A DNA stretch of 41,603 bases from JAWXBK01 sp034439975 (GTDB lineage: Bacteria; Pseudomonadota; Alphaproteobacteria; Dongiales; Dongiaceae): the NCBI GenBank assembly GCA_034439975.1, contig JAWXBK010000119.1, positions 1 to 41,603 of the forward strand. The letters run 5' to 3'. The first letter of the stretch is position 1. Every line of letters starts with the position of its first letter. The position numbers were made by a program, and so were the translations under genes. Shown piece after piece: positions 9,198 to 17,371 of the stretch. Below the pieces are notes generated by a model that did no database searches, was not told the origin of the DNA, and saw only the letters and a program-made list of their open reading frames with translations.

Positions 9198-10979
9198 CTA
9201 GTGACCCGACCCTTCTTCGGCCGGGCTGTGCGCCTTGTAGATATCGGGGTTCTCTTCGCCCTCGGCCACTAAGAACCCGACCAGGCCGCGTTCCAGCCGC
9301 GACAATGCGTGGTCGACCAGGAGATAGCGTCCCGGCACGTCGAGCGCGAACTCGGTCACGACGGCGCCACCCGGCGGTACCAGTACGGTCTGGACCGCTT
9401 CGTTCGGCGGCGTCACGAGATCGCCCCAGGCATAGACGCGGTCGAAGATCTCGCCGATCACATGGAACGACGAGGTGTAGTTCGGTCCGCCAACGCCAAA
9501 AAACATCCGCACTGATTCGCCGACATTCACATGCATCGGATGCTCGGTCGTCAGCGCATTAACTGTACCGTTGAACACGACATATTCCGCCTGCTCGGCG
9601 AGGAGCTTTTCGATGCTGAACTCCTGCAGGCCGCTCTGGCCGAACGGCTCGTGCGTATAGAGTTCGCCCTGCATGACATAGAATTCGTGATCGACCCTCG
9701 GCAGGCCGCCTTCCGGTTCGACCAGGATCATGCCGTACATGCCGTTTGTGATGTGGTGCGCCACCATCGGCGTCGCGCAGTGATAGACATAAAGTCCCGG
9801 CTTCAGCGCTTTGAACTCGATCATTTTGGCTTCGCCGGGGCCGGCTTGGGTGTGCGCGGCACCGCCGCCGGGCCCGGTCGCGGCATGGAAATCGACCGAA
9901 TGCACCATCGATGAATCGTGGTGATTCGAGAGCGTCACCACGACCGTGTCGCCGACGCGGACACGCAGCATCGGGCCGGGCACCGTGCCGTTGAAGGTCC
10001 AGTACTCGTAGGTGGTGCCGTCGTCGAGCAGTCCGACCAGCTCGACCGCCTCGAGCTCAACCTCGATGCGCCGCGGTTCCTGCCAATCGACCGGCCCCGG
10101 CAGGTGGGCCGGGTCGAGCGATACGATGGTATCCGGCACCGCCATCTCTTCCGGCGGCGCAGGCTCCGAAACGACAAGCGCACCGACCATCCCCGCTTCG
10201 CGATGGCCGGGAAGGGTGCAGAAATAAGTGATTGTTCCGACTTCCGAAACCTGGAATGCGATCGTCGTGCCGGCGCCGGTGCCGAGCACGCGCTGCGAGC
10301 GGAGGCCGAGCTCTTCCATCGCAATATCGTGGATCGCGCCTTCGCCGTTGATCAGCGCGATCTGCACGATATCGCCGATCGTGGCTCTCAAGGTCGGATT
10401 GACCACGCCGTCGATGGTGCCGCCGACGCCGATGTAGACCATGCGGCCATCGGCAATGCCGGTGCGCAGGGTATAGCGAACGTCCGGCGTGTAGGCGCCT
10501 TCGATCGAGGCTTCCTTCAATTCAGTTGCCGATTCCTCGGCAGCAGCGCCTTCGGCCGCTTGGGCGAGGAGCCCTGCAACGTCCGCGGGCGGCGCTTCCA
10601 GCACGTCGGCGAGGAACGCGATCAGATGCGCGCGATCCATCGGCCGCTGCACGCCGCCGTAAAGCATTTTCATGCCAGGCACCACGCGGAACGGCGCTGC
10701 AAGGAACGTGTCGAGCGTCTCGGGCGTCCATATGATCTCGGAATTGCGCAAGGCATCGGAATAGTCGTAGCCCGCGACGCTTCCCGCCTTGCTGCCGAAC
10801 AGTCCGAAGAAGCTGGGTCCGGTCCCGTTTTCACCGGGCAGAAAGCTGTGACAGCCCGCGCATCGTCTGAAGACTTCACGGCCGGCTTCGATCGGATCTT
10901 CGGCGATTGTCTGCGCCTGGCCGGCCATCGGAAGCGTGACTACAAAAAGGCTGAAAAGCAGTATCTGGCGGGCGTTCAT
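9198..10979 (-). CDS. nirK: Four-domain copper nitrite reductase (cytochrome c, cupredoxin and NirK)
   Basis: Reduces nitrite to nitric oxide in the periplasm. The 593-residue protein has, in order: a signal peptide (1-22); a class I cytochrome c domain with heme site Cys40-x-x-Cys43-His44 and likely axial Met105; an Ala/Glu-rich linker; an azurin/plastocyanin-like cupredoxin with type 1 copper ligands His217, Cys254, His259, Met264; and a two-domain NirK core. In the core, type 1 ligands are His360, Cys401, His409, Met414; type 2 ligands His365, His400, His557; catalytic Asp363 and His506. The spacing from Cys401 to His409 and the NGMYG motif resemble AniA (class II). Heme-cupredoxin-NirK fusions are known from a few rhizobia, so donor and catalytic domains may be tethered for internal electron transfer. 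AAAGGAGA precedes the start. It stands alone, with no nirV or nor gene in the window. Confidence 0.95.
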   Translation of the reverse strand: MNARQILLFSLFVVTLPMAGQAQTIAEDPIEAGREVFRRCAGCHSFLPGENGTGPSFFGLFGSKAGSVAGYDYSDALRNSEIIWTPETLDTFLAAPFRVVPGMKMLYGGVQRPMDRAHLIAFLADVLEAPPADVAGLLAQAAEGAAAEESATELKEASIEGAYTPDVRYTLRTGIADGRMVYIGVGGTIDGVVNPTLRATIGDIVQIALINGEGAIHDIAMEELGLRSQRVLGTGAGTTIAFQVSEVGTITYFCTLPGHREAGMVGALVVSEPAPPEEMAVPDTIVSLDPAHLPGPVDWQEPRRIEVELEAVELVGLLDDGTTYEYWTFNGTVPGPMLRVRVGDTVVVTLSNHHDSSMVHSVDFHAATGPGGGAAHTQAGPGEAKMIEFKALKPGLYVYHCATPMVAHHITNGMYGMILVEPEGGLPRVDHEFYVMQGELYTHEPFGQSGLQEFSIEKLLAEQAEYVVFNGTVNALTTEHPMHVNVGESVRMFFGVGGPNYTSSFHVIGEIFDRVYAWGDLVTPPNEAVQTVLVPPGGAVVTEFALDVPGRYLLVDHALSRLERGLVGFLVAEGEENPDIYKAHSPAEEGSGH

Positions 10980-11055
10980 GGTGGGTCTCCTTTGCGGATG
11001 GCACCTGGAACGAAACCGGGCACACTTTGTCAGACGTGGTCACATCCTCTGTTCA

Positions 11056-11085
11056 AATCAAGTGACGGAGGTGCTCCACTTGATT
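11056..11085. promoter_or_regulatory. 9-bp perfect inverted repeat upstream of nirK
   Basis: AATCAAGTG at 11056-11064 and CACTTGATT at 11077-11085 are perfect complements separated by 12 nt. The site lies 77-106 bp upstream of the nirK start and about 40 bp beyond the end of the permease gene, which is read the same way. The half-site TTGAT resembles an FNR/NnrR half-site, but the two halves point outward and are too far apart for a standard TTGAT-N4-ATCAA box. No T run follows on the minus strand, so an operator is somewhat more likely than a terminator. Confidence 0.45.
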
Positions 11086-11124
11086 CTGGACGAAAGCGCG
11101 CCGCTTGCCGCCAACTTGCCGCTG

Positions 11125-12411
11125 CTAAAGAGTCGATGCCGGGGCTTTCTCACGCGGCAAAACGGCATTCAGCAGCACGCCGGCGATGGCGGCCAGCGCC
11201 ATCGGCGAAATCGAGAAGCTGCTGTTGGCGAACTGGATCGTCGCGCCGCCGATGCCGAGCACCAGGATCGTCGAGACGATCAGCAGGTTGCGCTTGTCGC
11301 CGAGATCGACCTTGCCTTCGATCAGCGTCCGGATGCCGGACGAGGCAATGACGCCGAAAAGCGCGATCGACACGCCGCCCATCACCGCCATGGGAATCGT
11401 TTTCAGAAACGCGGCGAGGATGCCGACAAAGCCAAGCAGGATAGCCAGCACCGCGGCGCCGCCGATCACCCATACGCTGAAAATGCGGGTGATCGCCATG
11501 ACGCCGATATTCTCGCCATAGGTCGTGTTCGGCGGCCCGCCGATCAGCGCCGCCAGCGCCGTCGCGACGCCGTCGCCTGCGAGCGTGCGCGCGAGTCCGG
11601 GCTTCTTGAGGAACTCGCGGCCGACGATGCGGCTGAGTACGACCATATCGCCGATATGTTCGGCCATCGTCACCAGTGCGACCGGCGCAATCAGCAAAAT
11701 CATGGCGAGGACCGACACGCCGTCCGTCAGGCCGGAAAAGGCGAGGGTGAAGTTGGGGAGGGCGAAGAACGAGGCGTCTGAGAGCGGCGTGTAATCGACG
11801 AAGCCGGCAACGGCAGCGATCGCATAACCCACCACGATGCCCAGCAGGATCGGGATCACTGTGAAAAAGCCCTTGAGCACGATCGCGAACACGAAGATCG
11901 CCGCCAGCGTCGCCAGCGCGACGAGGAAATGCGGCAGGCTGTACGGGCTGCCGCCCGCCGTGTTGGTCGCCATTCCGACAGCGATGGTGGCGAGGCCGAG
12001 CCCGATGACGACAATAACCGGTCCGACGACTACCGGTGGCAGCAGGCGCAGAAGCCATTCGGTTCCGAAGGCCCGAAGCGCAGTCGCGACGGTGACATAG
12101 ACGCCGCCCGCTGCGAATGCGCCGATCATCGCGCCGGCCGGTCCGCCGATCGCCGATGCGGCAATGATCGGGCCGATGAAGGCAAACGAGGATCCGAGAT
12201 AGGCCGGCACCTGGCCGCCGGTGATCGCGATGAAGACGAGTGTGCCGAGACCGCTCGAAATGAGCGCGACACCGGGGTCGAGCCCGGTCAGCAGCGGCAC
12301 CAGAACGGTTGCGCCGAACATGGCGAAGAGATGCTGCAGGCTAAGAAGCAGAAAGACCGGCGGCTTCGGCCGCTCGGCGACATCGAGTACGCGATCGCGC
12401 TGGTCCTGCAT
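11125..12411 (-). CDS. uraA: Uracil-type nucleobase:proton symporter (NCS2 family)
   Basis: Imports a nucleobase with protons across the inner membrane. The 428-residue protein has about 14 hydrophobic segments in the 7+7 arrangement of NCS2 carriers. Residues matching the UraA substrate site are visible: Glu251-His252 in AEHIGDMVVLS and Glu300-Asn301 in TTYGENIGVMAITR; the N-terminal QHLFAMFGATVLVPLLTG is typical of the family. The start is the ATG at 12411-12409, preceded by an AGGGGG ribosome site; upstream extension of the frame has no family similarity. It is divergent from a ureohydrolase gene, so a role in using a pyrimidine or other N-heterocycle is possible. Uracil is the best guess, but purine transport is not excluded. 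Confidence 0.88.
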   Translation of the reverse strand: MQDQRDRVLDVAERPKPPVFLLLSLQHLFAMFGATVLVPLLTGLDPGVALISSGLGTLVFIAITGGQVPAYLGSSFAFIGPIIAASAIGGPAGAMIGAFAAGGVYVTVATALRAFGTEWLLRLLPPVVVGPVIVVIGLGLATIAVGMATNTAGGSPYSLPHFLVALATLAAIFVFAIVLKGFFTVIPILLGIVVGYAIAAVAGFVDYTPLSDASFFALPNFTLAFSGLTDGVSVLAMILLIAPVALVTMAEHIGDMVVLSRIVGREFLKKPGLARTLAGDGVATALAALIGGPPNTTYGENIGVMAITRIFSVWVIGGAAVLAILLGFVGILAAFLKTIPMAVMGGVSIALFGVIASSGIRTLIEGKVDLGDKRNLLIVSTILVLGIGGATIQFANSSFSISPMALAAIAGVLLNAVLPREKAPASTL

Positions 12412-12636
12412 GACAGCCCCCTGTGTGCAGACATGCCGGCCGGCGCCCCGTCGCGGCCGAGTCGGCGACATCGTCATGCTGACCCGCCATTGGGCATCCG
12501 GCAAGTGCGGCTGGCGCAACAATCCTGCACGAATTGCCCCGCGCCATTGGCGAGTGTCATGATCCCGCCCGTCGCCACCCGGTACGGGTCGGCGTGTGCC
12601 ACGAGACTGCATCCGAACCGGCGGGAGGAAACTAAA
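12412..12636. other. Divergent promoter region between uraA and a ureohydrolase gene
   Basis: The 225 bp contain no gene and must hold the start signals for both divergent genes. A short inverted repeat (ACCCG-gta-CGGGT, about 12576-12588) is present. No clear sigma-70 pair stands out. The ribosome sites of both genes are at its two ends. Confidence 0.4.
12623..12629 (+). promoter_or_regulatory. Ribosome binding site that fixes a TTG start
   Basis: GGGAGGA lies 7 nt upstream of TTG 12637. The in-frame ATG at 12661 has no purine-rich site in front of it, so translation probably starts at the TTG and adds eight residues. Confidence 0.6.
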
Positions 12637-13674
12637 TTGGACGAGCATCGCCCCTTCGTCATGGACGAAGATACCTATCAGCGCATGAAGCGCGAGACGA
12701 GCAGCTGGTATTGGTACGGCATTCCGACCTTCTTCCGCTGCCCTTGGGACGAAAACCCGAACAACGCGGATATCGCCTTCGTCGGTGTGCCGCATTCCTC
12801 GGGCAACGGCTCGACCGAGCGCGACCAGCATCTGGCGCCGCGTTTTTTGCGCCATGTCTCGGGCTTCTATCGCCGCTGCCATGCGAAATACGGGCTGAAC
12901 CCCTGGGAGGAATGCCGGATCAACGACATGGGCGACGTGCCGCTGCCGGAGGCGATGGTCAACGATATCTGCGTCCAGCATATCGAAGGTTTCTACAAGC
13001 GGCTCGACAACGCCAATGTGCGGCCGGTCTCGATCGGCGGCGACCATTCGATTACCGGGCCGATCCTGAAGGCGATCGCCGGGAAGAACGCGAAGATCAG
13101 CGGCGGCCGAAAGGCAGCGTTGATCCATTTCGACGCGCATACCGATGCCTACGAGCATATCCCGCATTGGCTCGGCGCCGTGCGCTCGGCCGCGCACTGG
13201 GCCGCCTATCTCGTGCGCGAGGGCCATGTCGACGCCGAAAAGAGCACGCAGATCGGCATCCGCGGCAATGTCGTCACGCTCGACTGGCGCGAGACGTCGA
13301 ACGCGCTCGGCTATCGCGTGATCGGCATCGACGAGTTCCGCGAGCTCGGCGTCAAGAAAGTGGTCGAGCTGGTGCGCGAGCGTGTCGGCGACTCCCCAGT
13401 TTACATCACCTTCGACATGGATGCGCTCGATCCCGTCTATGCGCCGGCCGCGGCCAATCTCGAGCCGGGCTATAGCGGTATGACACCGGACGACGCGACG
13501 CAGACGCTGCATGGGCTGCGCGGTCTCGACGTGATCGGCGCCGACGTCGTCTGCATCGTGCCGACCAAGGACAATCCGAACAACATCACCTCGATGAACG
13601 CGATGGTGCTGATGTTCGAGCAGATGTGCCTGATCGCCGACCGGCTCCGGACGTTGCGTGGCGTTACGGCCTGA
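12637..13674 (+). CDS. Arginase/agmatinase-family ureohydrolase
   Basis: A binuclear-metal hydrolase predicted to release urea, or another amine, from a guanidino or related substrate. Reading from TTG 12637 gives 345 residues. All three family motifs with metal ligands are present: GGDHS (Asp136, His137), HFDAHTD (Asp166, His168, Asp170) and TFDMDALDPVYAP (Asp260, Asp262). The N-terminal half is Trp/Tyr-rich (SSWYWYGIPTFFRCPW), unlike classical arginase. The last motif ends in VYAPAAANLEPGYSGM rather than the GTGTPEIGG of guanidinobutyrase, so the substrate is probably not agmatine. It is followed after 29 bp by a molybdenum hydroxylase subunit and is divergent from a uracil-type permease, which hints at N-heterocycle or ureido compound breakdown. 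The substrate is unassigned. Confidence 0.85.
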   Translation: MDEHRPFVMDEDTYQRMKRETSSWYWYGIPTFFRCPWDENPNNADIAFVGVPHSSGNGSTERDQHLAPRFLRHVSGFYRRCHAKYGLNPWEECRINDMGDVPLPEAMVNDICVQHIEGFYKRLDNANVRPVSIGGDHSITGPILKAIAGKNAKISGGRKAALIHFDAHTDAYEHIPHWLGAVRSAAHWAAYLVREGHVDAEKSTQIGIRGNVVTLDWRETSNALGYRVIGIDEFRELGVKKVVELVRERVGDSPVYITFDMDALDPVYAPAAANLEPGYSGMTPDDATQTLHGLRGLDVIGADVVCIVPTKDNPNNITSMNAMVLMFEQMCLIADRLRTLRGVTA

Positions 13675-13703
13675 TTGCGCAACCGCACGACACTGGCCGC
13701 AGC

Positions 13704-16007
13704 ATGGACAAGTTCGGTATCGGCCAATCGGTCCTTCGGATCGAGGACGAAAGACTGCTGCGCGGCGAGGCCTGCTTCGGCGACGATCTGCGCGCCGAGG
13801 GGATGCTGCATCTCGCTCTGCTGCGCTCGCCGCACGCCCATGCCGACATAACGGCGATCGATAGAACAGAGGCGCTTGCGATGCCGGGCGTGATCGCCGT
13901 TCTGACCGGTGCCGATCTCGTAGCCGAAGGCACCGGCGCCCTTCCGACGCTGCCGCGCACCAACCGCGCCGACGGCAAACCGAGCGAGGGTCCGCCGCGG
14001 TTTCCGCTCGCCCGCGGCCGCGTCCGGTTCGTCGGCGATCCCGTGGCGGCGGTCCTCGCGGAGACCCATGCCGAGGCCGAGGACGCGGCCGAACGTATCG
14101 CGGTCGAATACGAACTTCTGCCGGCGATCGTCAGCGTGGATGCCGCGACCGCGCCGGATGCGCCCGCGCTCTGGCCGGGTGCGCCGGGCAATGTCGCGGC
14201 TCATCTGCGATTGGGCGATACGGCCGCGACGGATGCGGCCTTCGCACGTGCGCCGCACATCGTAAGCCTGCGCGTCGTCAATAACCGGGTGGTTCCGAAC
14301 GCACTCGAACCGCGCGCGACCCTCGCCGAATACGATCCGGCAAACGAACGCTTCACCTTGCGTACAGTCACGCAAACGCCATCGACCTTGCGCCAGCAAT
14401 TGGCAGATGGCGTGCTGCGTGTGGCGCCCGAGAAGATCCGAGTGCTGGTGCCGGACATCGGCGGCGGGTTCGGTCTCAAGACGAATTTGCATCCCGAAGA
14501 TGCGGTCTGCGCTATTGCGGCGCGACGCTTCGGCCGACCGGTCAAATGGCGGGCGACGCGCGCCGACGAGTTTCTGGCGGGCGCTCACGGCCGCGATCAG
14601 GTGAGCGATGCCGCACTCGCCTTCGACGGCGACGGGCGCATTCTCGGCCTACGCGTCAAAACGAAATCCGACCTCGGCGCCTATCTCACGCCGGCCGGCG
14701 CGGTCGTCGCGCTGCTGCTCGGGCCGCGCATCGTCGTCGGTACCTATCGCGTGTCGGCGGTCGATCTCGAGGTTTCGGCCTGTCTCACCAATACATGTCC
14801 GACCGCGCCCTATCGCGGCGCCGGTCGCCCGGAGGCCATCTATGTGATCGAACGGCTTATCGAGGAAGCGGCGGTGACACTCGGGCTCGATCCGGTCGAG
14901 ATCCGGCGGCGGAACTTCATTCCGCCCGATGCGTTCCCGTATCCGACACCGAGCGGCGATGCTTACGATTGTGGCGAGTTCGAGCGCGTGCTCGACGAGG
15001 CGCTGGTGAGTGCCGACTGGAACGGATTTGCCGCGCGGCGCGACGCATCGGCCCAAGCCGGCTTGCTGCGCGGCCGCGGGCTCTCCACCTTCATCGAATG
15101 GACCGGCGCCGCCGTCTATACCGAGCAGGTCATCGTGCGGATCGCCGGCAACGGGCGCGTCAAGTTGCAGACGGCAATGCAGGCGATGGGGCAGGGGCTC
15201 TCGACCTGCTTCGCCCAACTGCTCGCAACGACGTTCGATCTCCCGATCGATTGCATCGATATACTGTCGGGCGATACCGATGCGGTGAACGGCATCGGCA
15301 GTGTCGCGTCGCGCTCACTGTTCATCGGCGGGCCGGCAACGATGGCCGGCGGCAAGGCGGCGCTCGACAAGGCGCATGGGCTGGCCGCCGACGCGCTCGA
15401 AGCGGCGACAGCCGACATCGAGTATCGCGCCGGAATCTTTTCGGTTGCCGGAACGGATCGCCGCATCGGCCTGTTCGAACTGGCGCAGCGCCAGCCGGGC
15501 GGCCAGATCGAAACAGAACTGCGTCACACGATCGACGCCGCGAGCTGGCCGAACGGCTGTCATGTCGCCGAAGTCGAGATCGACCCCGAGACCGGCATGG
15601 TGCGCGTCGTCCGCTATACCGCCGTGGACGATCTCGGTACGGTCGTCAATCCGATGATCGTCGAAGGCCAGGCGCATGGCAGTCTGGCGCAGGGCATCGG
15701 CCAGGTCTTGCTCGAACGCACCGTCTATGACGAGAGCGGTCAGCTTCTGACGGCATCGTTTCTCGACTATGCAATGCCGCGCGCCGACGATCTGCCTTCG
15801 TTCCGGATCGAAACCGTTGCGGGCATTCCAGCACCCGGCAACGCGCTGGGCGCCAAGGGTGCCGGCGAGCTCGGTTGCGTTGCGGCACCGCCGGCGCTGA
15901 TGGCAGCAATCCTCGATGCGCTCCGTCCCCTGGGGGTGCGCGATCTCGACATGCCCGCGACGCCCGAACGGGTCTGGCGTGCGATCCAGGCGGCACGCGG
16001 ACGCTGA
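13704..16007 (+). CDS. Xanthine dehydrogenase-family molybdopterin-binding subunit (CoxL/XdhB-like), form II
   Basis: Large catalytic subunit of a molybdenum hydroxylase, 767 residues. It has the a/b hammerhead start (IGQSVLRIEDERLLRGEACF), the molybdopterin-binding loops (GGGFGLKTN), the active-site loop PYRGAGR (residues 369-375), which marks form II rather than true CO dehydrogenase (AYRCSFR), and the catalytic Glu722 in GAKGAGELG. The usual partners, the 2Fe-2S small subunit and the FAD medium subunit, are absent on both sides. Either they are encoded elsewhere or the protein works with other electron carriers. The start ATG 13704 gives the family N-terminus but has no strong ribosome site, so coupling to the ureohydrolase gene 29 bp upstream is likely. 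The substrate is unknown, perhaps an N-heterocycle or aldehyde. Confidence 0.9.
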   Translation: MDKFGIGQSVLRIEDERLLRGEACFGDDLRAEGMLHLALLRSPHAHADITAIDRTEALAMPGVIAVLTGADLVAEGTGALPTLPRTNRADGKPSEGPPRFPLARGRVRFVGDPVAAVLAETHAEAEDAAERIAVEYELLPAIVSVDAATAPDAPALWPGAPGNVAAHLRLGDTAATDAAFARAPHIVSLRVVNNRVVPNALEPRATLAEYDPANERFTLRTVTQTPSTLRQQLADGVLRVAPEKIRVLVPDIGGGFGLKTNLHPEDAVCAIAARRFGRPVKWRATRADEFLAGAHGRDQVSDAALAFDGDGRILGLRVKTKSDLGAYLTPAGAVVALLLGPRIVVGTYRVSAVDLEVSACLTNTCPTAPYRGAGRPEAIYVIERLIEEAAVTLGLDPVEIRRRNFIPPDAFPYPTPSGDAYDCGEFERVLDEALVSADWNGFAARRDASAQAGLLRGRGLSTFIEWTGAAVYTEQVIVRIAGNGRVKLQTAMQAMGQGLSTCFAQLLATTFDLPIDCIDILSGDTDAVNGIGSVASRSLFIGGPATMAGGKAALDKAHGLAADALEAATADIEYRAGIFSVAGTDRRIGLFELAQRQPGGQIETELRHTIDAASWPNGCHVAEVEIDPETGMVRVVRYTAVDDLGTVVNPMIVEGQAHGSLAQGIGQVLLERTVYDESGQLLTASFLDYAMPRADDLPSFRIETVAGIPAPGNALGAKGAGELGCVAAPPALMAAILDALRPLGVRDLDMPATPERVWRAIQAARGR

Positions 16008-16042
16008 TCCGCGTCGCCAAAACCCATGGATTCGACTGGACG

Positions 16043-16071
16043 TTGAGCCCTGGGCAAGGGTCCGCTACGCT
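16043..16071 (+). promoter_or_regulatory. Candidate promoter of the Pot-like ABC operon
   Basis: TTGAGC at 16043-16048 and TACGCT at 16066-16071 are separated by 17 nt, matching sigma-70 spacing with about 4/6 and 3/6 consensus bases. Transcription would start near 16078, just before the large hairpin at 16084. The match is weak, and the main support is its position relative to that hairpin. Confidence 0.3.
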
Positions 16072-16083
16072 CCCCCGTTGAGA

Positions 16084-16146
16084 GTATCGCTGGGCCCGAG
16101 CGCCGTTACGGGAATGATCCCCGTGTCACGGCCCAACCAGCGATAC
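16084..16146 (+). promoter_or_regulatory. Structured 5' leader (long hairpin) of the Pot-like ABC operon
   Basis: A perfect 10-bp stem pairs GTATCGCTGG (16084-16093) with CCAGCGATAC (16137-16146). Inside it, GCCGT (16102-16106) pairs with ACGGC (16128-16132) and ACGGG (16108-16112) with CCCGT (16120-16124), closing a 7-nt loop. Together these make 20 base pairs in a 63-nt element with an internal loop and a bulge. A GGCC-ctaa-GGCC stem follows at 16147-16158. The element sits 57 nt before the start codon of the binding-protein gene. It could be a riboswitch-like or attenuator element, or a pair of protein-binding half-sites. No known riboswitch class was recognised. Confidence 0.55.
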
Positions 16147-16203
16147 GGCCCTAAGGCCCGGACCGCGCACCGGTTCGCTCGTCACACAGGGGAGGATAAA
16201 GCC

Positions 16204-17364
16204 ATGGTCGATTTCAGTAAAACGCGACGACAGTTTCTGCAGTCTGCCGGCGCCAGTGCCGCCGCCCTCGCTGCAGCCTCGATGGCGGGGCGTTCTGCCC
16301 ACGCAGCCCGTGAGAAGGAGCTGAACATCCTGTGCTGGGAGGGGTACAACTCGGCAGAGGTGCTCGATCCGTTCCGTCAGGCGCACGATGCGACGGTCAA
16401 GGCTGAATCGCTGACCAACGATCCGACCATGATCAACCGCCTTCGCGCCGGCGAGATCAACGTTTGGGACCTGATCAACGTGAACAATCCCTGGGCCCGT
16501 GAGGTCATGTATCCCGAGGGGTTGATCGTTGCCCTGCCGCGCGACGAGATGGAACCCTATTTCGAGAAGATGCTGCCGCAATTCCATCCGCCTTACGCAT
16601 GGTCGCTGAGCGAGGACGGAAACGATCTGTTGGGTATGACGCAACGCTATGGTCCCTACAGCTTCGTCGCCAATACGGACAAGATAAGCCGTCAGATGGC
16701 GGAAGACGAAGGCTGGAACCTGTGGGGCGACGATGCGTTGGCCGGTCGTTACGCGGTCCAGGAGACAGACGACTGGGATGTGTTCGTATTATGTCTGATC
16801 GCCGGCTTCGATCCGTTCCGCGAGCATACCGACGAGGAAGTTGCGCAGTTCGAGGTCGCGGCAAACCGGTTGTTCCGGAATGCGAAGCTGGTCGGCGATA
16901 TCCCGACGCTTAACCAGGCGCTGGTCAGCGGCGAGATCGATCTCTATTTGCCGGGCGGCGTCTATTCGGCGTCGCTGGCCCGCGCAGACGGGTTCCTGAA
17001 CATTCGCGGTGTAACCCCGAATAGCGGCCCGATGCCGGGCGGCAAGGGCGGCGTATCCTGGATCGAGGTGACCTCGGTCGTAAACAATCCCGAACTCTCG
17101 CCGCTGGCTATCGAGTTCCTTAAGTACGTGCAGGATCCGGAAGTGTCGCACACGGTCGCGTTCGCCGAAGGGACGTTCAACCCGGTGACACAGATGGGCA
17201 ATCCCGCCTGCTTCGAACTCTTTACAGCGGAAGAGCTCGAGATCATTCAGTGGGACAGCCTCGAGCAGGAGATGGCGAACTCGGTCGAGTACGACATCGT
17301 TCCCGACTACGACAGACTGCTGGATATCATGTCCGCTGCAAAGCGGGCGGCATCGGGCGGTTGA
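16204..17364 (+). CDS. PotD/PotF-like ABC transporter substrate-binding protein with a Tat signal
   Basis: Periplasmic binding protein of the polyamine/opine/quaternary-amine class, 386 residues. The start ATG 16204 follows GGGGAGGA. The N-terminus carries a twin-arginine motif (KTRRQFLQSAG) and an Ala-rich hydrophobic stretch ending in AHAA, so export by Tat is expected. The mature part begins LNILCWEGYNSAEVLDPF, typical of the spermidine/putrescine family, and is rich in Trp and Tyr that could line a cation-pi pocket (PWAREVMYP, PPYAWSL, QRYGPYSF). It is followed by the ATPase and two permeases. The ligand may be a polyamine or, given the downstream acyl-CoA and carnitine genes, a trimethylammonium compound; the sequence does not decide. 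Confidence 0.9.
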   Translation: MVDFSKTRRQFLQSAGASAAALAAASMAGRSAHAAREKELNILCWEGYNSAEVLDPFRQAHDATVKAESLTNDPTMINRLRAGEINVWDLINVNNPWAREVMYPEGLIVALPRDEMEPYFEKMLPQFHPPYAWSLSEDGNDLLGMTQRYGPYSFVANTDKISRQMAEDEGWNLWGDDALAGRYAVQETDDWDVFVLCLIAGFDPFREHTDEEVAQFEVAANRLFRNAKLVGDIPTLNQALVSGEIDLYLPGGVYSASLARADGFLNIRGVTPNSGPMPGGKGGVSWIEVTSVVNNPELSPLAIEFLKYVQDPEVSHTVAFAEGTFNPVTQMGNPACFELFTAEELEIIQWDSLEQEMANSVEYDIVPDYDRLLDIMSAAKRAASGG

Positions 17365-17371
17365 TCGCTAC

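Noticed and set aside
11056..11085. Standard FNR/NnrR box
   Set aside because: The TTGAT half-sites point outward and are 12 nt apart, so the TTGAT-N4-ATCAA rule is not met; kept only as an unassigned inverted repeat.
9918..11351. Plus-strand 477-codon frame opposite nirK
   Set aside because: It overlaps a protein with complete metal sites and has shadow-like composition.
12511..12530. Sigma-54 promoter (TGGCGC ... TGCA)
   Set aside because: The distance between the GG and GC elements is 12 nt instead of 10.
12412..13512. N-terminal extension of the uraA frame by 367 codons
   Set aside because: It lies antisense to the ureohydrolase gene, has no carrier similarity, and a good ribosome site precedes the ATG at 12411.
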